Shown here: positions 29,797 through 41,203 of the stretch, in pieces
How positions within the stretch are numbered: the stretch's first letter is position 1
Layout of the letters: every line of letters starts with the position of its first letter
Assembly (NCBI RefSeq): GCF_027579695.1
Contig: NC_083582.1
Location: forward strand, 5,400,378 to 5,464,377
DNA: 64,000 bases
From: Neoarius graeffei
Lineage: Eukaryota; Chordata; Actinopteri; Siluriformes; Ariidae
Direction of reading: 5' to 3'
Position numbers and translations under genes: made by a program
Notes under the pieces: generated by a model
The model's input: the letters and a program-made list of their open reading frames with translations, nothing else
What the model was told of the DNA's origin: nothing
Databases searched by the model: none

Positions 29797-31429
29797 TGTT
29801 GGTAACTCGCCAGCGCCCCCTATAACGATCCCACAATTCCTTGCACGCTCCACCCGGATGTGACGTGAAGTGGAACTGCTTTAACTGTATCGAGAGTGCC
29901 TCGATTCGTCCTCTCGTGTTCTGGCTACTGGAGTGGTCGGATGGACTGTTGGCACGCTCGCCTACAGTGTTGAGACTAACCGCTATTGTCTGAGAACAGC
30001 CTGTTCAAATTAGTTTCGGCCGAACTTTTGAACGACCCGCTAAGTTTCAGCGATATAGTGGTTTTGATTCTAAACCTTTGCAAAGTTTAACTACAGTTAA
30101 GTAGTTTTCCACGCTAAGAGGCATTTGCGGACAGCTTCGCTCCTCTCAGCCTTTTTCTCATCGACGCATCACCGGAGGTTTCTCCCGAAGCACCGTGGGC
30201 CAGCTAGGCCTCCATCTCCCTGCTTCGTTAGCCGCGGTTGGACGCAACTCGCCGCTAACCTCCTCTCCTCGGACCGCGACCCTCAGCGCGGACATCGGAG
30301 AAAGAACTTCCATCGCATTGAGTAGGCACTTGGGCAAATTTTTAATTTGTAGCTTATTCAGATGGTTGTTAGGGTCATGTTTAAGCTTTGAGCTATTTAG
30401 CATACCCGCTCAGACACGGAAGGTGTTTGTTTGTTTTTATTGTTTGTTTTGGTTCTGTTTTTTTCTTTGAACTTGTTAGACAGGGTATCTTGCATGATAT
30501 CTTTCCTTAACTCCATTGCTAGCTTCCCTATCTGATTAGCAGCGCAGCGACAAGTTTGTTATTTTAAGCTCCGAGGCTAGACCGCTACAAGGCCTAGTCC
30601 TCTCCATCCAACACCTATTACACACACATATACACACACACTCTCTCTCTCTCTCTCTCTCTCTCTCGTGTTGAGTTCTTTGCCTAGATAGTCTGTTGGA
30701 AATTGTTGTTAAGTACAGTGTTTGGATCCAGCTGTAACGTGGTCAGATTCTCCTTAGCAACTTATTGCTAGCTACCTCAGGGTGATACGCTAGCTCGTAG
30801 GCTTGTGTTCTCGACTAGGCCTGCAGGCGCCATTTTTCCGACGCCATTTTGATACCTTCCTCATTGAGTTACCTGTGATACGACACCTAGGCACTGACCG
30901 CCATTTTGTTTAAGCATTGCCAGAGTGGCTAGTCGTTAGCATCTGCCCACAGATACACACACGCATCGGCTTGCCCTAGCCTCACACACACACGCACACA
31001 CAAGGGATTCTTTTCTTTTTCCTTCTATCTCTTTCTCTCTCTCTTTCCCTCAAATTTATAGTCCAGGTGTAATTGTTCCATTGTTTTGTCTTGTTATTAC
31101 CTTTGCCGACATTGAATGTATTTTGAGATTATTATTATTAGTGAGTAGTAGACAAATAAAAGCTAATAAAATTGAATTGCATTTTACTTGTTCCTGTTGT
31201 TTATTCACAAGGTCAACTATTTAGAACTCCTTTTTCCTTCAGAATTTAGCTTTTGTATACAACTGGGTTTCCCATCTAATACAGAGCTACCATTAATCTT
31301 GAATGTAACCATTCACGGTGAGTATTAAGATAATAATTTAAGATTTTATGAGACTGATCTTTATTTATAAATTGATTAATTTAATTATCAATTATTACAT
31401 AATTTATAATTTAATTAATCCCAATTCCA
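29797..31429 (+). repeat. ERV-A 3' LTR, six terminal bases lost
   Basis: Matches the 5' LTR closely, with a shorter CT microsatellite, and ends at AATTCCA. The 5' LTR continues CCTACA, absent here; host-transposon sequence (TTTTTTCACC) follows directly. Comparison with the uninterrupted homologue at 52900-52930 shows that about 13 bases of the target were also lost. Confidence 0.9.
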
Positions 31430-32372
31430 TTTTTTTTTCACCAAAACTGGCTCACAGGGCATTCATTCATACTAGAGACCACCACACAATTAATGAAAAA
31501 ATGATGCAATGACACCTTTAATATTATTTTAATAGTATTGCCTTGTGTAAATTTTTGAAATAAAATATTTCATTTCATCTGTTAAAATATGCAAATTATA
31601 CATGGTTATGATTTGCTATAATATTTTCCTTGAATTATTTATGATATTGTCATTTCACCCCTCCACCCTTTTTACTAATGGTACAGTCTGATTGTGGGCG
31701 GGGACAGTGAAATGCAGCTCACATCAGCTGGCAGTTTTTCTCCATGCGCAGCAGAGGTGTACATTCTAGAAGTTGCTAAGCAGGAGTGATGGTGGGGAGA
31801 TAAATTATGAAGTCCAGATATCAAAAACGGAAGGAGAAGCAGCAGAAACGGAGAAAAAGGATCGACAATTGGTGACTCAGTTTTTCCCAGAGAAGGCTAG
31901 CCTATTATTCACTGGCACTTGATGCCATTACAACATACTAGCTAATGATAGACTAGCACAGGGCTTTTCAAAGTGTGGGGCGCGCCCCCCCTGGGGGGCG
32001 CCAGAGTTCTTCAGGGGGGGCGCAATGTGAGGAAACATAAACCAGAATAAGTTACTATTGCGGACATTTAGCGAACTTCAGCTAGCCTTTGCCAGAGACA
32101 AAATGGATCGATTTTGAGTACCTAAAGCTACAGTGAGTGAGGAGACAGAGTCTGGGCCAAGCAAAAAAAACAGAGCCTCCAGGATGTTGCGATTTGCAAC
32201 TTCAACGCAAATTCAACCAGTCCCCGCGAATTCAGGGCAGTGTTGCAATTATATCCAATCACCGCAACTTTCCCGCAAATTTGACCAATCATTGGCGTCG
32301 TCTTAAGGTGACGTCGACAAACTACCTTCCGCCTTACTTCCATGTATACGTTCAAGAGAAGCAGCATGTGCA

Positions 32373-32464
32373 CAGTGTTGCCAGATTGGGTGGTTTCAAG
32401 TGCATTTTGGCGGGTTTTGAACATATTTTGGACTGGAAAACGTCAGCAGTATCTGGCAACATTA
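32373..32464. mobile_element. CAGTGTTGCCAGAT MITE, copy 1
   Basis: About 92 bp with ends CAGTGTTGCCAGAT and ATCTGGCAACATT, matching the copy at 53975-54066. The flanks have only an approximate 8-bp duplication (CATGTGCA against CATGATGT), so this copy looks older. Confidence 0.65.
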
Positions 32465-32997
32465 CATGATGTGCAAGTCAGTGTTTATGTAGGCTTAAAT
32501 TCTGTTACTGAAAGTGTGTTATGTTTACAGTGAAGGACTGTGTGCACTTTACATTTTTTTTTACTTAATACAAGAAATTAATGGATGCCAACATTTTTGC
32601 CAAAATGGTATTTTATTTTCCATTGTTTAGGCAGCTTCAGCATCATACTGTGAGATTCTGTTCAAATTGTTTTTTTTCTTCTATGAAGCCTGAGTCATTT
32701 ATTTTATTAGTTTATAATTATTGTTTAATTTAGTCTTCAGGAGAGACTGCCTGCACACAGTACTAGTATTAATATTTTTTTTTTCTTACATGAAAGCTGA
32801 GGCATTTATATTATATTTTAAGGTAACTTCATGTTGTGCTATGAGGTTCTATGCACTTTAACTTTTGAACCAACAGGTGCATTTGGATAAATAAAGCCTA
32901 TTTTTCTGTATTTTTGTAGTCCTGGTAATCTTTTATATTGGTAAAGTTGTTTATAGGACCATTTCTCAGTGTCTTTGTTTTTTAATCAATAGTTTTT

Positions 32998-33913
32998 TAT
33001 GGAAGCAATTTTGTGCCCAAATGTTCATACAATACTTTTGAAATATCAAACGAAAACGACAAATCAAAATACAAAAAAAGAACAAAAAGTCAATTTTTTT
33101 AGACTGACAAACAAATTATTCGTGTAATCGTGCAAAATATCAGTCTATTACTCTTCAGAAACCTTTTATTTTTGTTCCACATCTTGCTTGACGTAATTCA
33201 TTTTGGTTGCGATTCCAGCTTTCACATTTGCGCTCCCTGACTTTTTGCTTGCAGTTTTGGCACAAACTTGACATGTGGGTGGGCTGTCCAGGAATGCATT
33301 CCCATTGGCTAACTTGTGTTTGACTGACAGCTATGCTCAGCCATTCCCTACTCGGATTTTGGCGGACTGTTTGACGAGTGACCAATCCACTGGCAGTAAA
33401 CAAGGATCGAGTGGACTTCGGTGGCGACTATGATGTTGAATTTACACTTTGTTGAATTAATTCACTATCATAGTCGCCACTGAAGTCCACTCGATCCTTG
33501 TTTACCGTCAATGGATCGGTCACTCGTCAAACAGTCCGCCAAAATCCGAGTAGGGAATGGCTGAGCGTAGCTGTCAGTCAAACACAAGTTAGCCAATGGG
33601 AATGCATTCCTGGACAGCCCACCCACACGTCAAGTTTGTGCCAAAACTGCAAGCAAAAAGTCAGGGAGCGCAAACGAGAAAGCTGGAATCGCAACCAAAA
33701 TAAATTATGTCAAGCAAAACTGAGAAAGACGCGGAACAAAAATAAAAGGTTTCTGAAGAGTAATAGACTGAAATTTTGCACGATTACACAAATAATTTGT
33801 TTGCCAGTCTAAAGAAATTGACTTTTTGTTCTTTATTTGTATTTTGATTTGTCATTTTTGTTTGATATTTCAAAAGTATTGTATGAACATTCTGGCACAA
33901 AATTGATTCCATA
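32998..33913. repeat. 0.9-kb imperfect palindrome (foldback)
   Basis: Left arm 32998-33442 and right arm 33459-33913 are reverse complements with scattered mismatches, separated by 16 nt. The two mirror ORFs in the arms share long stretches (RQTVRQNPSREWLS), as expected from inversion. The arms carry no recognisable gene. This is a foldback-type insertion or an inverted duplication. Confidence 0.85.
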
Positions 33914-35156
33914 GTTTTTCGGTAATAACTTAATATTTAACATATCACTCAATTTTAATCACAAAAAGAGAAAATCGCAACAATTTCTTGCAACTTTCAC
34001 TTCCTCCCGCAATGTAATCGCAAAAAAACCCTAAAAAACACTGTAACTTTCATCGCAATTTTTTGGAAACCCCCCCGCAACATCAGACATTTTAGCCCGC
34101 AACAATCACAAAAAAGGCCCACAAAATCCTGGGGGGACTGAAAAAAAGAAGGAAGTATGACCACGATTATTTAAAGTTTGGATTTTCATGGACTGGATCT
34201 GAAGATGCTCTACTGCCACAGTGTGTTGTCTGCCAAGAGGTGCTAGCTAACGATGCTAGATGTTTAATATGTGTAAAACAAGATGTTTTAAAAAGCACAG
34301 ATGTTTAAAATGTGAAAAAGAAAAAAAATAAAAATGTGTACAACAACCATTTTTTTAAATATGAATGGAACATTAAGTATAGCAACAACAAAAATTGTAA
34401 GGGGGGGGGGCACTGTTGTTTATTTGCTCTCCGAGGGGGGGCTGACTCTCCCACACTTTGAAAACCCCTGGACTAGCAGATTTCATTTTAACCGAGTTGG
34501 AATATCAAGACAACAGTTTTCAATCAGCAGTGCAGTGTCATTTTATTTAAATACTTCACGTTTATTGCCATGGAAGATCAGATGAATGTAATGCCTGCAC
34601 AGAACTAGCTAAACTTGTGCAATAAACTAGCCTACTGGGCTAATACGTGAGAGAAAATATTAGGCTAGCCTGCATGATACTGGTGCTAATAACTGGTCTC
34701 AAAACTAATGAGGTGCCCATTCAGCCTCAGGAATAGGACCCCAGCCCTCAACCCAAATCCCAGTTGAAGGAGAGGGAGGTGAGCAATACAATCCACGAAT
34801 AAAGGATTTAGGGTTAAAAACTATTTTAATTGCTAGGCTACAGTAAGCAGCATTAGACTATTAAGACTTACATTAAAATGAAAAGACATTTCTTTTATGA
34901 GCAACTATTCTTATGTAACTTAGTATGGAGTTCATTCAATCAAAATGTTCATGTGTTGAGAGAACTTGCATGCATTACTGTCTCAGTAGTATCTCAGTGG
35001 ATTTATAACAGATTCTGCATTATGCACATTATGGATAGTTCAGAGGCAGGGCCCTCCTCAGGCAATGATGCAGCAGCCAGAGAGGAGGCCAGAGGTGTTC
35101 AAATGCAGGCAGAGGAGAGGGCGAGTAACAGCAGCTCAGGTGATGATGATGAGGAA

Positions 35157-36179
35157 TGTAAGTACAATGCCACAGTCCCTTTAAGAAACTACAGATCCCA
35201 TCAACCAACTTCCGCGTTGACCTACATCACGCCTGGGCAGGATCACCTACGTCACTTCCTCCACGATCCCATAAGTGACCCGGAAATCCACCATACTTCC
35301 TCTTTGGCTTCTGTAACCACGCGGGAACAGACATAAAGAGGCACTCTCTCATCGGACCGTCCGAAATCACGACTTCTGCTTTGCAAGAAGAAAATTTAGC
35401 GTGCTCTCTTTTGTTTGCCATTGGCCACGGTAGAACTACTTGAGCTGCGCTCTTTTCTTGGCTGAATTATAACCGGTTTTCTTCGTATTAGAAGTGACGT
35501 CATGACTGCCGCCCAAAGCAGTTCATTTAAAGTTAGAAGCGACCGGATTCCTTCTAACTAAAGCGCCGTGCACATTGTTTGATCAGAGACTTTTCACTAA
35601 CGACGAAGCGTTGGACCAAGAAATTCTCTGCGTCTTCACGGAAGCGACTCACGTGCTCCTGTGGACTCCGAAAGTTTCGGAACATCCTCATAATCTTGTG
35701 TCAAGGCAAGATACTGACGTAAGATTGGCATTTTGGGCATAAAGACTAGTCTTAGGAATTAGTTTTATTAAGTAGTGTGAATTTAAACTCAGGAACGGTT
35801 TAATTGTGTACACTGTAGACACTCGGTGTTGAATTGATTATTGTTCTATTTGTGTTGATCTCTCAATTGCTTAATAGATAGGTTGCATTCTCTCTCTCTA
35901 TTCCTTTCTAACACTTTAATTTCATTATTACACATATTTTGACCTCATCAATATTTCAGTGGAATTAGCTGCTACGGCTAATTCTTTTGTCTCATTAGCA
36001 TCCAGGGCTAATTGTATTGTCTCAAGGGAACACGTGGCGGCCCCTCCTCCACACTCACACACACACCTTTTGTTCTTAACTCCACGAGGTAGGATTCTTG
36101 GGCCTTAGCTCGCCACACACGGCTAATTCTTTTGTCTCGTTAGCAAGCTAGGCTAACCTTTTTGTTTAGGCCATGAGGC

Positions 36180-36232
<53 letters not shown>

Positions 36233-37148
36233 GCGCATCTTGTCACCAGTCAAGGCAGGCAGCTGCTTGGGGCCCCTGATCCACTAGGTGGCGAAAGAGA
36301 GTCGAGATTTGACACTTGCGTTTTGAAAAGTCATTGTGCGTATTAACCTGCAAATAGAAAATTGTGCCTGTCGTACATAAACCAGCTATTCTTCTAATTA
36401 CAACGTCAAGAAGAAAATGAAGAGGAGCTATCCACCCAGGAATGTAAAAAGAAAAAAGAAAAAAGAGGAAGAGGAGAGAAGAAAGCAAGACAGTGGTAAG
36501 TCAGTCGAAATAATAATGAATGATGTAGTGCTATATAATGGTGCTAGTCTAGTTTCACTCGCGTTAGCATGGCTATACTTTTCTTTTGTTGATTTTAATG
36601 ACTGTACTACAGTCACTGCCTGGTTTAATTTGACAGCAAAGTTAGTTAACTTAAGTTGGCTCTCCAACAGACCGCACGGTGTGCCATGCATGCCCATACA
36701 GTGTGATTGGTCAGCCCTAGCAGCAGATAAATAACTACCACCGTCGTTATCAGGCTGGGACCAACGCAGCTAGAGGAAGACACTCGAATATTTCTGCTTG
36801 GGGCTCCACCAGACCCTAGAATCGCCTCTGCACACACATACCTCACTGTTTGCTGAAGATTTCAACTGCTATTATTCATTTTTATCTTTGTTATAATAAA
36901 TTCAATTATTATTGAAACTGTGTATTTGTTGTGCCCAATATTCTTTGAAGTCATCCAATCTCAAAAGAATTCCAAGGTGCATATGAGTTGTGTAATATGG
37001 TAAGCGATCATAATAATTTGGAATATACCATAATTTAGCTGTTTGGTAATTCATTATTAAGCACCAAAATTAATGGTATTAATTAATGAGACTGATTTAA
37101 TGAGACTGATTTAATTAGATTGATCACTTAAGACCAATTGCACCTACA
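35157..37148 (+). repeat. solo LTR with 4-bp duplication GGAA, containing a MITE
   Basis: Starts TGTAAG and ends CCTACA, with GGAA on both sides (35153-35156 and 37149-37152). Length without the nested MITE is about 1.38 kb. The AT-rich ending (CACCTACA) resembles the ERV-A LTR end, suggesting a related retrovirus family. CA microsatellite at about 36187-36227. No internal region remains, which fits LTR-LTR recombination. It lies in a hAT transposase remnant. Confidence 0.75.
36228..36830 (+). mobile_element. hAT non-autonomous element with transposase start
   Basis: Ends CAGAGGCG and CGCCTCTG; the 8-bp duplication CACACACA is at 36220-36227 and 36831-36838, though it falls in a CA repeat. 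An ORF at 36417-36495 (PRNVKRKKKKEEEERRKQDSG-type basic start, ending at a GTAAGT donor) matches the first exon of hAT transposases. The rest of the transposase is absent. Confidence 0.7.
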
Positions 37149-37867
37149 GGAAGCAGCAGCAGAAGTGAAGAGTAAGGAACAGGCTGAGTTGAGGGACGCT
37201 GCAGAGACTGAGCTGCATGCAGAATCAGACGGTCTGCTGATCCAGGGTTGTGGCCAGCTAATTTAAGTGATAGTGACAGGGCAACTATTGACAGAAAATT
37301 AGCTTTTACTAATGAAAAACAAATGCCCAAAGATTCAGAGGGAAAGCCATTTCCAGATTATCTGAAGTACACCAAAGCAGCAAATGGCAGAGAAAAAATG
37401 AAAAGGGATTGGCTGATTTACATACAATAAGTCAATAAATGGAGGAAACAAAGGAATGCATTTTGTAATCCTGATTATTGATGTTTGCTGGAGGGCGCTG
37501 GAGTATCCATAAGGCGACTCATTTTAGATTTTTCGGATCACGGACCCGCCGACGGCAATTAAATACTACCGCTAGAAAAATAAAAAGTCTGCGCGTATTT
37601 TTATTTTTACCGCCGAAATGTACAAAAAGAAATGTAAAAAAAAAATAGTCACACATTTTTCTTGTAACAGCACTGTATCTCTGGTACTAGGTCATATTTC
37701 TTTAAATAAAAAGTATTAGAATTGCAAATACAAACGACAATGTGTGTTGTATATATATCCACTTCAGCCGAGTCCGAAAACGAAACTATTTATGACATTG
37801 AGTATTCACTTGAATGTTTTTATGGTATTTATGACCGCTTTACTACAGTGTCAACCTCGTGCTGACC

Positions 37868-38241
37868 ATGGCTGACGCTGACAGCATGGATTCCGAGCTA
37901 TCGCCTCAACTGTACTTAAGCATAAAGTGTGGTCAAGAAAAGTCTTTTCACTGTCTCACTAACCAAAACGTGGGCGATTTCGTCTCTCAAGCGTTGAAAG
38001 TAAACAATGAAAAGATCAAAACGATCTTTGGTTCGCAGAAAGAAGGCGGTGATGTAATGAGTGCGATGCCGAATATGCCTGCGATAACGTTAGTTCATGA
38101 TTTTGGCTGCAAGTATCTGACTGTGGAATTAGAAGAGGATGGTGCCGCAGAGAGTCCTATCGAATCAAGTAGCACGAACGTATCAGCCTTCGATGTGCTT
38201 ATGAGAGCTCAACGGTCATATGACCACATACCTTCAGAGAA
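37868..38241 (+). CDS. unidentified coding exon with consensus donor; candidate first exon of mfsd8 transcript
   Basis: The ATG at 37868 opens a frame of 124 codons plus two bases ending exactly at GAGAA|GTAAGT (38242), and the stop would come only inside the intron. Base composition and codon use look protein-like, unlike the AT-rich surroundings. I do not recognise the protein; it has LYLSIKCGQEK, FGCKYLTVELEEDG and SAFDVLMRAQRSY. The phase (two bases left over) fits the acceptor at 41204, and human MFSD8 exon 2 ends in the same phase, but the sequence does not resemble the usual N-terminus with its dileucine signal. It may instead be a transposon-derived or unrelated gene. Confidence 0.45.
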
Positions 38242-38292
38242 GTAAGTACTGGAATGCTAGTCCGTATTATAAACTTATACACAAGAACACAC

Positions 38293-38306
38293 ACACACAC
38301 ACTATG

Positions 38307-38335
<29 letters not shown>
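38293..38335. repeat. CA and TATG microsatellites
   Basis: A short CA run followed by about seven TATG units. Simple sequence only. Confidence 0.9.
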
Positions 38336-38338
<3 letters not shown>

Positions 38339-38631
38339 ATGTGTCTCTTGAATTTAAATTATTTTATCATCTTAATCCGACATTGAAATTTTGCCATGCA
38401 AAAAAAAAAATTGGACAAGGACACTTGTATTTTTATTTCAACCGACATCATCAAAAATATGTTGAAAAAATCCGTGAACCTAAAGATAAAAAATGGGTGG
38501 CCTAATGTGCATACAGAATGTTATAAATCCATACTGATACAGTGATGCATGCAGTTTCTCTCAACACAAACATTTGGATTGAATGAACTCCATAGGCTAC
38601 TGAGTGGCCTAATAATAGTTGCTCATAAAAG

Positions 38632-38703
<72 letters not shown>
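38632..38703. repeat. poly(A) and TA microsatellite
   Basis: A run of about 16 A followed by about 28 TA units. Confidence 0.95.
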
Positions 38704-38705
<2 letters not shown>

Positions 38706-38879
38706 TCCTTATATATCATGGAATTTTCATTTTAAGACAACAGTCTATTCAGTCTCATTCTGACAGTTCTGCATTGAAAATGTTCATATACCAAATAATT
38801 GTATCACCTAAACTTGCTAGGGAGCTGATCACATGCGTAGCAAAATAGAAGTGCCAGCCAAAAACAGACTTCAAATTCA

Positions 38880-38957
38880 GTTGCTTGCGCTTGAAAAATT
38901 TTACCGGGGGGCCCTAAATTGTAATCTTTCATAGGGCCCAAGATTTCTAGCAGCGCC
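38880..38957. mobile_element. right end of a hAT element
   Basis: Sequence ending GGGCCCAAGATTTCTAGCAGCGCCTCTG is the edge of the same type of hAT element as 36228-36830 (CAGAGGCG ends with a GGGCCC block). The left end was not found and no duplication can be shown. Confidence 0.45.
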
Positions 38958-39124
38958 TCTGGTTGACGGTGAAATTGTTTTATATTCTGTTTGTAATTTA
39001 GAGTAAGCTCAATTTTCTGGTGGAGCAAATCTTATTCAGGGCTCCACATTAATGGTAGTCTGACTGTCCGAGACAACCAAATGTTTGATCAAATCCGCAT
39101 CTGCTTGTCTGAGTTGAATATTAT

Positions 39125-39661
39125 AGGGTAGTCACACTAGAGGCGGAATGAGCCAGAATGCCGTCAGAATGAAAATTCTTCGGCTATTCCGGGATATTCG
39201 AAGTACATTCTAAGTATTCGAGCTGCATTCCCTTTGAATTCTTAGACATTCGAAACATATTCGGCGGCTATTCTGGGAGCGTTCTGACTGCATTTGTGGT
39301 GAATTCGTACAGCATTCGAGGCACCTTCCAACCAGACTTCAGGTGGTATTTAGGCGGCAATTGAACCGCACTCATATGGCATTCGAAGCGCATTCTTAAT
39401 ATTCTTACTGCATTCTAACAGCATTCTAGGTATTCCTACTGTGTTCCAACTACATTTGAACTGCATTCGAAAGCTAATACACCCGGAATGTGCAAGAATC
39501 ATTCGAGGTGGGTTCGAAGCACATTCTAAGTTTTTGAACGGCATTCTTACAAAGCTGTTTGAAATTCCCACCTGAACGTGGCACGAATTTTGAAAAAATT
39601 TTTCATTCCGGCTGGTTCTGCTTGATTCCTGCTAATGCCGAATAAGTGTGACGAGCCTTTA
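39125..39661. repeat. GCATTC-rich degenerate repeat block with inverted ends
   Basis: The interior is made of many short, imperfect copies built on ATTCGAA and GCATTCT words. The edges resemble inverted repeats: AGGGTAGTCACACT on the left and, read from the right, AGGCTCGTCACACT. This suggests a MITE whose interior expanded as a minisatellite. No coding capacity. Confidence 0.55.
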
Positions 39662-41203
39662 GTTGAAAATCAGCATTTTTATAGGAATTATTCACGAGTT
39701 ATATCAAAGTTCCAATAAAGCCAGTTGAATCCCCTCAGCGTTCCGGCCGTGTTATTATTTACGAAATTCTGGGGAAGTCGAATATAGCAAGTGTGTGTAT
39801 AAAAATAACCACGGTGTAATATCTAATTATAGGTTATTAGACTTTCATCGAAATAGGAGAAATGGCAAGCTCAATAAAATAAATATCTGTGGTGAACATT
39901 TCATTTCTTTTGGACTTTCATTGTATTTTTCTTTTGTATAGTTCACATTAACCATCACACGTGGTAAAATATTTCAGGGGAATTTTACGACAGTAAAAGC
40001 CGAACTCTTACGGTTTGTTTTCATTCACAACATGATTGTCCCTGTTATCATGTCCAACTCGTTTTCTTTCTGTTTCATTTCATTGAAAGAAAGTGAAAAA
40101 CACAACAATCCCAACTCACCTGCAGATCAGGTAATGGGTTCTAACAGCACACGCACCATAATGGGGCTTTGGATAGTTTCTGTTTATTGTTACAGTTAAA
40201 GTTTGAGTTTTATTGAAAAATTATAAATCATTAGCGCATCTTGATTGTCAAAACTATACCTGCTTTTTGATAGTGTTTTAATCACATTCCTTTTATTGAA
40301 CTAGTAAATACATTGGAATATAAAGGTTGTGGTTAGGACGAGTGAAAAATTTCCCTGCTGCTCCGACTGGACAAGTCGATTAAAGGAGAAATGAAGGCAA
40401 TTTTTTAATTATCAACATTCTATTTGTCTCATGTTATTAAATATAGGAATGCATTTTTTATCACTATTTTGTCGCTGCTATAGCAAGTTCTGAGTATTTG
40501 AAATATGCTCTGTAATATATCAGTCCATACGTCAAAGTGATGGCTGTAAACGAGATTCGTTGAGACCTGTGCAAGACATCGTAGGACGGAAGTAAAACGT
40601 ACAGCGGAAATCAAAGTGACCAACATCTGCCAACGTTGTCAAAAGACGCACACGCCCTCTTTCGAATGCTGACGTAATCAAGCCGTAAGTTTTGTTTGTT
40701 TTGATGGCAATCAGGAAAGTTTGAAAAAAGTAGGCAGTAATCGCCATTTAAACACGTTTTTGTGCAATACTTTGTTTGGAAAACAGTTTTTAAAATGGCG
40801 GCACTGACACCTGGCTGACACTTCACGTTTCGAAGTCTGAGAACTCCCTGAGAAAATTACTAATCATTAACTCCTAATTGTTTGGATGCTTCACTGATTA
40901 TATGCAGAAAACGTCATTTTTGCTGCTGGATTTTCTCAGCAGTCTCATTTTAGAGATGCACAGGCGTGATGCCGAGTGAAGGGGTTAATCCGATACTGGT
41001 TTGAAATTTCCTTTACGACGTGTTTTATGCTTCAAGTGTGGACATAATGTGGATTAACACACCACGGCTTGGATGACACAAAGGGGACTACTGATGTGTC
41101 TGGAGTCCGGGTTAGACCAGGATCGATTGGGTGTGTTTGTAATCTGGGCTGAATGAAGAAGTTGTGAGTGTATAATAAACGATAGTGTTTCATCTTGTTA
41201 TAG
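39662..41203. other. noncoding stretch upstream of mfsd8 exons
   Basis: No exon with the expected MFSD8 N-terminus was found. AAAATGGCGGC at about 40792-40802 resembles a YY1 site and could mark a promoter or a first noncoding exon, but the frame from that ATG stops after seven codons. No repeat family was recognised. Confidence 0.4.

Larger units (their letters stand above)
18483..31429 (+). mobile_element. endogenous retrovirus ERV-A, complete gag-pol-env
   Basis: LTR (18483-20128), primer-binding site (20135-20151), gag, pol, env, polypurine tract (29787-29796) and LTR (29797-31429) in standard retroviral order on the + strand. All three genes are uninterrupted apart from the gag-pol UGA. 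The LTRs differ by about seven substitutions plus CT-repeat length by eye, which implies a young insertion. It lies in the THAP transposon 15842-31517. The last six LTR bases (CCTACA) and the target duplication are missing on the right, so the right end suffered a small deletion. The architecture suggests the lokiretrovirus lineage. Confidence 0.9.
15842..31517 (+). mobile_element. THAP DNA transposon (Kolobok-like) copy 1, with nested elements
   Basis: TTAA lies just outside each end (15838-15841 and 31518-31521), and the inner ends share AGGTG (AGGTGCCC on the left; AGGTGTCA read from the right). The core is colinear with the reverse-strand copy at 52833-54342. A THAP-domain exon lies at 16166-16438. 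TTAA targets together with a THAP domain suggest the Kolobok superfamily. A PIF/Harbinger element (16697-18228) and ERV-A (18483-31429) were inserted later. No transposase catalytic domain is left, so it is non-autonomous. Confidence 0.7.
31959..34470 (+). mobile_element. hAT element with 8-bp duplication GACTAGCA
   Basis: Ends CAGGGCTTTTCAAAGTGTGG and, read from the right, CAGGGGTTTTCAAAGTGTGG are inverted repeats; GACTAGCA is duplicated at 31951-31958 and 34471-34478. The interior has no clear transposase. It holds a second nested unit with CCAGGAT-type ends (about 32177-34132), a CAGTGTTGCCAGAT MITE and a 0.9-kb palindrome. It was inserted in the hAT remnant. Confidence 0.85.
31808..37440 (+). 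pseudogene. hAT transposase remnant in three pieces
   Basis: A basic start (MKSRYQKRKEKQQKRR at about 31808), an acidic/Ser-rich exon at about 35030-35156 (AGPSSG, SSSGDDDEE) and a TTF/ZMYM-type zinc-finger region at 37153-37440 (WPANLSDSDR, FPDYLKY, MKRDWLIY) read as successive parts of a hAT transposase N-terminus. The gaps are explained by a hAT element (31959-34470) and a solo LTR (35157-37148). Joining the bases either side of the LTR restores an open frame across it, though a frameshift occurs near 37235. The catalytic domain is not seen. Confidence 0.6.

Noticed and set aside
33155..33812. Two similar ORFs on opposite strands
   Set aside because: They are mirror images caused by the palindrome and show no codon-level conservation beyond the DNA identity.
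36187..36227. CRISPR-like or regulatory array at dinucleotide repeats
   Set aside because: Simple CA microsatellite; no spacer-repeat structure. The window is eukaryotic and no CRISPR array is present.
40796..40820. ATGGCGGCACTGACACC as start of mfsd8
   Set aside because: The frame stops after seven codons and has no donor in the needed phase; it is at best part of a promoter or noncoding exon.
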